Source: an uncultured Bacteroidota bacterium (GTDB taxonomy: Bacteria > Bacteroidota > Bacteroidia > Chitinophagales > Chitinophagaceae). From it: a stretch of 8,963 nt of DNA. The notes beneath the pieces were generated by a model. It searched no databases, had not been told where the DNA came from, and worked only from the letters and a program-made list of their open reading frames with translations. The stretch covers positions 1-8,963 of the forward strand of contig CAIJZF010000326.1 in the NCBI GenBank assembly GCA_903825095.1, written 5' to 3'. Numbering within the stretch: the first letter of the stretch is position 1; each line of letters starts with the position of its first letter. A program made the translations under genes and the position numbers. Below are positions 6,447 to 8,963 of the stretch, one piece after another.

Positions 6447-6489
6447 TATGTTTCTGGCTAAGATAAATGAACCAGAATATCAAAACATA
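6447..6489. repeat. nested dyad immediately upstream of the recombinase gene
   Basis: Outer arms TATGTTT (6447-6453) and AAACATA (6483-6489), inner arms TTCTGG (6452-6457) and CCAGAA (6472-6477), all perfectly complementary. It begins 4 bp from the ATG and so covers the expected promoter and leader. It could be a recombinase binding subsite giving autoregulation, or an operator. Confidence 0.5.
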
Positions 6490-6535
6490 AACGAGGGTTT
6501 AAGATTTGATAAATTAACAAATGCCTAGCACTTAA

Positions 6536-6561
6536 ACTAGCAACATTGTGAAATTGCTAGT
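6536..6561 (+). repeat. 26-bp dyad, candidate recombinase site 1
   Basis: ACTAGCAA (6536-6543), 10 bp, TTGCTAGT (6554-6561). The 26-bp length and central dinucleotide GT (6548-6549) fit a serine-invertase crossover site. The related copy at 7249-7274 is in inverted orientation. Confidence 0.5.
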
Positions 6562-6569
6562 GTATTTCT

Positions 6570-6595
6570 ATGGTGCGAAACAAATTCTACACCAT
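6570..6595. repeat. inverted repeat ATGGTG...CACCAT
   Basis: Six-bp perfect arms (6570-6575 and 6590-6595) plus an inner GAA/TTC after short bulges, loop ACAAA. It sits between site 1 and the end of the 104-aa gene. There is no T-run on either side, so it is a weak candidate for a terminator. Confidence 0.35.
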
Positions 6596-6674
6596 GTTCA
6601 GCGCAAAATATTTAATGATAAAGCACAATGGATTGGATTACTTGCAGTTGTGTAATATGGTTTGAACTCTGATC

Positions 6675-6989
6675 CTAGCGAAAGTTGTTTGGCATATCAA
6701 AATCAGGGTCAAGGTCATAAAAGTGGGTGTTGTCCTGTATATTAATCTCACTGTATTGGTAGAATTCCAATATCCCTGAAATCCACATGCACAGGTCTCT
6801 TTTCCTTCCACCCACAAAAACCTCATGTGTAGCAACCCCACTTTTACGGAGCATCAAATCAACCATGCTTCTTACATAGTTATAAGTACCTTCTGCTTTT
6901 GGAGAATTTCTGTTCTGCGAGTTTGCATCTAATACAAATACCACTTTTTCTTGATGTCTAACTCGTTTTCTATTTCTGTTTCTGTGCAT
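6675..6989 (-). CDS. hypothetical protein, 104 aa, basic N-terminus and acidic C-terminus
   Basis: I do not recognise this protein. Residues 1-17 are very basic (R-N-R-x-R-K-R-V-R), followed by a hydrophobic strand K-V-V-F-V-L-D-A (15-22), a probable helix with Y-V-R-S-M-V-D-L-M-L-R (38-48), H-E-V-F-V-G-G-R-K-R (55-64), and an acidic tail ending D-L-D-P-D-F-D. Composition looks like a real folded protein. The ATG at 6989 lies 20 bp inside the end of the upstream 56-aa gene, and an in-frame stop lies 18 nt before it. It lies between the two candidate recombination sites. It could be an accessory DNA-binding or element-maintenance protein; this is unsupported beyond the basic N-terminus. Confidence 0.55.
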   Translation of the reverse strand: MHRNRNRKRVRHQEKVVFVLDANSQNRNSPKAEGTYNYVRSMVDLMLRKSGVATHEVFVGGRKRDLCMWISGILEFYQYSEINIQDNTHFYDLDPDFDMPNNFR

Positions 6990-7140
6990 GGGTATCTTTT
7001 TTGATTAAATGGGTGTTCTTTATTTGTTTTTCCTCTTGCAGGGTTAGTACATTATTAGCTAGGGCTCTAAATTGGGTTTCACTAATAATCATCTTCAGTT
7101 TCCTGTTTGGACTGTCTTGTACAAGTGTTCTTAATTTCAT
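6970..7140 (-). CDS. small hypothetical protein, 56 aa
   Basis: A short frame from ATG at 7140 to TAG at 6970-6972, starting M-K-L-R-T-L-V-Q-D-S and continuing with a helical, Lys/Gln-rich sequence (M-I-I-S-E-T-Q-F-R-A-L-A-N-N-V-L at 17-32). It is co-oriented with the 104-aa gene and overlaps its start by 20 bp, the usual sign of a coupled pair. A run of six A bases lies just before the overlap; a +1 shift there would join the two frames, so an ancestral single gene broken by an indel cannot be excluded. No family recognised. Confidence 0.45.
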   Translation of the reverse strand: MKLRTLVQDSPNRKLKMIISETQFRALANNVLTLQEEKQIKNTHLIKKDTHAQKQK

Positions 7141-7248
7141 AAAATATCTTTAATAATAAATACACCGAACCCATGTAAGAAAGTCCCGCCAGTCGTCTTA
7201 TTTTAAGAATAAATGGGGTTTATTCACGAAAGGGATGGTATTTTCATA

Positions 7249-7274
7249 ACTAGCAAAAACACTTAAACGCTAGT
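7249..7274 (-). repeat. 26-bp dyad, candidate recombinase site 2 (inverted relative to site 1)
   Basis: ACTAGC (7249-7254) and GCTAGT (7269-7274) on the plus strand. Read on the minus strand it is ACTAGC-N12-TTGCTAGT, the same layout and length as site 1, and its central dinucleotide is again GT. A GTG triplet at the centre aligns at the same offset, and 17 of 26 positions agree in total. Confidence 0.5.
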
Positions 7275-7315
7275 ATTATTTGGGATAGTATTACACCCAT
7301 ACCAAAAAGATGGGT

Positions 7316-7332
7316 TTTGACCTTATTATAGG
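7316..7332 (+). repeat. 17-bp direct repeat, noncoding copy
   Basis: TTTGACCTTATTATAGG, identical to 8234-8250 inside the primase gene; here GACC and GGTC also form a small dyad around TTATTATA. Confidence 0.6.
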
Positions 7333-7386
7333 TCTCCCAACTTCTCACGACAAATAAATTTTATTTTGAGGGGTAGTTCTGCGAGG

Positions 7387-7412
7387 AACTTCCTGACAGA
7401 TGGCAGGAAGTT
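7387..7412. repeat. perfect 9-bp inverted repeat
   Basis: AACTTCCTG (7387-7395) and CAGGAAGTT (7404-7412) with an 8-nt loop. It is relatively GC-rich for this window. No T-run follows on either strand, so it is not a simple terminator. Confidence 0.65.
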
Positions 7413-7444
7413 GAGCACCAAAAATAAATCACTAGTCCCCATTT

Positions 7445-7537
7445 CACCTTTTCTGAAACAAGACAAGGTTGAAAATGAATTTTACTTTTACCGAAAACAG
7501 AAAAGGTGCAGAATATCTCCGAAACTACCGGAGTTTT
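7445..7537 (+). ncRNA. possible structured RNA: long stem followed by terminator-like hairpin
   Basis: CACCTTTTCTG (7445-7455) pairs perfectly with CAGAAAAGGTG (7498-7508) across 42 nt that contain an inner AAAAT/ATTTT hairpin (7472-7483). Nine bases later CTCCG (7517-7521) pairs with CGGAG (7529-7533) and is followed on the plus strand by TTTTCTC. Together with the hairpin at 7387-7412 this resembles a plus-strand RNA ending at a weak terminator. I found no matching promoter, and dyads look the same on the other strand, so an origin or a 3'-UTR structure of the primase transcript is equally possible. Confidence 0.25.
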
Positions 7538-7544
7538 CTCTATT

Positions 7545-7559
7545 TCAGGTAGTACCTGA
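7545..7559. repeat. 15-bp palindrome TCAGGTA-g-TACCTGA
   Basis: Seven-bp perfect arms around a single central base, 27 bp after the primase stop on the minus strand. An overlapping TACCT/AGGTA dyad (7553-7566) shares its right arm. It looks more like a protein-binding site than an RNA hairpin because it has no loop. Confidence 0.5.
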
Positions 7560-7585
7560 GGAGGTAATCAGAAAATATCTGGATA

Positions 7586-8854
7586 CTAATTCCACATTGA
7601 CACTTCATAATCCATATCCACAGGGTCATCTTTTATTCTATTTCCTACTGTGCTCACATCCATTTCAATCATCTTGGCTATTGCTCGGTTGGTTATTTTC
7701 TTACCGTTCATTTCCAACTGTTTCTTTGCCAGTAGTATTTTATTGATTGTATTTTGTCGTTCAAATGCACCGTTCAATGACTTGGCAATGGTCTCTTTCA
7801 TCTTACTTGTCAGTTCCTTGTTATTAAGGTTCCAATGTACCCTTCTATGTTTGGGTTCAACATGAAACACTCCAGTCTCCTTAATCTTATCAATAACCGA
7901 GTTAAACATCCTTCGTAGCTCCTTCATATCCATCTTTGGTTTGGCACGGGTATTATTTATGTAAAACAAATATGAGAAGATATAGTCCAAAGGAACATCT
8001 TGGTTTAAGTAATACCACTGATGTAATAAAGTGTAGTAGGTTTTATGTTTCTTGCCATCTAAAATCATGTTAGGAATATATGGTTCTAGTACCATCTCTT
8101 CTCTAAATTCAACAACAGGATTGTTTACTGCTACGATTGTCTTTGTTTTGATTGTAGCTAAAACCTCATCTATTGAATAGATATGGTACTTGTTCTGGGT
8201 AATAGTGTTTTCAGTTGTATCAGAAAAGTATGGTTTGACCTTATTATAGGAAGAAATAGTAATAGGGTCAACCCCTATCTTTTCATCAACTAGTTCTACT
8301 GTTATAATATTATTATAGTTCACATATACTTCCTCATCATGGGAAATAAACATGGGTCTGATTAATCCCTTGGCGTAAGTATCAATCTTCTCATCTTTAA
8401 GTATGGTAGCTCTAATGGTATTCCATACCTGTTGAAAACTATACCTTGTAATATCATTGCTTACCCTAAATAATAAGGTTAGTCCTGCGCCAGAGGGAGA
8501 TATACAAACCAATGATACTTGATTACGATACTTGTTGATAATCCTTTGTTTCTCATTTAGTATATCAGGTACATTATCAATATCAAAGTACATAAACCCT
8601 GTTGTACAAATGAAGTTCTTGTCAAATACCTCATCACTTAAATTACGCTGCTTCACTTTTACATGTGGCGTTATGTAGGGTAGTGTTTCCTTTAATGATT
8701 TGTAGTAATCATCACCATTGGACTTGAGTAATCTTATGGTTTCAACATGACCCTTGTGAGAACCATTTTGAATGAGTTGGTGGAGTTCTTCAAATGTAAT
8801 GTATCTGTCTAGTTGGGTGTTCTTGATACCCTTAACATAAATTGGGAATAACAT
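7586..8854 (-). CDS. BT4734/VirE-N-type primase with PriCT-like segment and C-terminal HTH
   Basis: 422 aa from ATG at 8854. An upstream GTG at 8890 would add 12 residues, but M-L-F-P-I-Y-V-K-G-I-K-N-T is the usual start of the family. The N-terminal 1-190 fits the BT4734-like archaeo-eukaryotic primase domain: F-D-I-D at 90-93 (metal-binding D91, D93), S-P-S-G-A-G-L at 119-125, R-P-M-F-I-S-H-D at 166-173. Residues about 267-325 (D-G-K-K-H-K-T-Y-Y-T-L-L to the E-L-R-R-M-F helix) resemble a PriCT primase C-terminal module. Residues about 370-408 end in an HTH-like K-I-T-N-R-A-I-A-K-M-I-E-M-D-V-S-T-V-G-N-R-I. No helicase is fused, unlike many relatives. It probably primes or initiates replication of a mobile element. 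The repeat-rich region downstream is a candidate origin. Catalytic activity is inferred from motifs only. Confidence 0.78.
   Translation of the reverse strand: MLFPIYVKGIKNTQLDRYITFEELHQLIQNGSHKGHVETIRLLKSNGDDYYKSLKETLPYITPHVKVKQRNLSDEVFDKNFICTTGFMYFDIDNVPDILNEKQRIINKYRNQVSLVCISPSGAGLTLLFRVSNDITRYSFQQVWNTIRATILKDEKIDTYAKGLIRPMFISHDEEVYVNYNNIITVELVDEKIGVDPITISSYNKVKPYFSDTTENTITQNKYHIYSIDEVLATIKTKTIVAVNNPVVEFREEMVLEPYIPNMILDGKKHKTYYTLLHQWYYLNQDVPLDYIFSYLFYINNTRAKPKMDMKELRRMFNSVIDKIKETGVFHVEPKHRRVHWNLNNKELTSKMKETIAKSLNGAFERQNTINKILLAKKQLEMNGKKITNRAIAKMIEMDVSTVGNRIKDDPVDMDYEVSMWN
8234..8250 (+). repeat. 17-bp direct repeat, copy inside the primase gene
   Basis: Same TTTGACCTTATTATAGG as 7316-7332. 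On the coding strand it encodes Y-N-K-V-K in the region just after the primase domain. Confidence 0.6.
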
Positions 8855-8919
8855 TAAAATAAAAGACCCCAAATTTCTGTGTGGTGGCACATACTTTAAG
8901 GGGTATCTAAAAATATTTT

Positions 8920-8960
8920 AAGTGTATAACCGGTAATAACCACCATCATTACCAACACTT
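8920..8960. repeat. nested inverted repeats upstream of the primase gene
   Basis: Outer arms AAGTGT (8920-8925) and ACACTT (8955-8960), inner arms GGTAAT (8932-8937) and ATTACC (8948-8953), with ACCGGT at 8929-8934. They lie 65-105 bp upstream of the primase ATG and could be an autoregulatory or initiator-binding site. The window ends 3 bp later, so further copies cannot be judged. Confidence 0.4.
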
Positions 8961-8963
8961 GTA

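Larger units (their letters stand above)
7141..7585. other. 445-bp noncoding region rich in inverted repeats
   Basis: No convincing gene lies between the primase stop (7586) and the 56-aa gene (7140). A plus-strand frame from 7366 runs into the primase antisense and consists largely of the palindromes, so it is not called. Perfect dyads occur at 7207-7225 (GAATAAA/TTTATTC), 7249-7274 (site 2), 7295-7315 (ACCCAT/ATGGGT), 7387-7412 (9-bp arms), 7445-7508 (11-bp arms), 7517-7533 (CTCCG/CGGAG) and 7545-7559 (7-bp arms). This density is far above the rest of the window. Candidate roles are origin, recombination or regulatory region, or structured RNA. Confidence 0.6.

Noticed and set aside
6638..6841. 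Minus-strand frame of 67 aa
   Set aside because: Lies inside the 104-aa gene in another frame, with no start context or motif.
7246..7350. Minus-strand reading frame around the noncoding 17-bp repeat, possibly a remnant of the primase gene
   Set aside because: Beyond Y-N-K-V-K the translation shows no similarity to the primase-like protein, and the frame is about 35 codons with no start codon.
7366..7746. Plus-strand frame of 126 aa
   Set aside because: Its first half consists of the palindromes of the noncoding region and its second half is antisense to the primase-like gene; the protein has no recognisable motif.
1..8963. CRISPR array, rRNA or insertion sequence with terminal repeats
   Set aside because: No regularly spaced repeats, no rRNA-like sequence and no transposase gene were seen.

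Overview
The window looks like a low-GC Bacteroidota chromosome, probably from the Chitinophagales/Sphingobacteriales side. Evidence: TTG-N19-21-TAnnTTTG promoters, little Shine-Dalgarno, signal peptides ending in A-Q, a GLPGLI-family protein, a carboxypeptidase-like regulatory domain protein, and a BlaR1-type protease carrying SusC/RagA plug-like repeats. Names rest on motif recognition; no database search was possible.

Left edge (1-210): a consensus promoter on the minus strand drives what reads as the 5' half of an initiator tRNA-Met. Homology stops exactly at the 3' edge of the anticodon loop. Next (211-1095, minus) is a secreted 294-aa protein with an N-terminal carboxypeptidase-like regulatory domain and a TTG start.

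Regulatory core (1163-5755): a strong terminator closes a minus-strand blaI-blaR1-like operon, whose genes overlap by 8 bp. The repressor promoter carries two dyad operators, one between the -33 and -7 boxes and one over the predicted transcription start. The same short intergenic region holds a divergent promoter for a plus-strand operon: an SPFH/band-7 membrane protein, a small Arc-like ribbon-helix-helix protein and a secreted GLPGLI protein. The protease/repressor pair could therefore control both directions.

Mobile-looking right part (5786-8963, minus): a small serine recombinase with an unusual C-terminal domain, two small overlapping genes of unknown function, and a primase-like protein (BT4734/VirE-N-type archaeo-eukaryotic primase domain, PriCT-like segment, C-terminal HTH). 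The noncoding spaces are unusually rich in inverted repeats. Two 26-bp dyads with the same central GT, in opposite orientation, flank the two small genes and lie next to the recombinase gene; they have the size and layout of serine-invertase crossover sites. A second cluster of perfect dyads lies downstream of the primase gene and could be a replication origin or a structured RNA. Nested dyads also sit just upstream of the recombinase and primase genes. The hypothesis most worth testing is that this part is a compact element with its own primase and a recombinase that inverts or excises the small-gene cassette.
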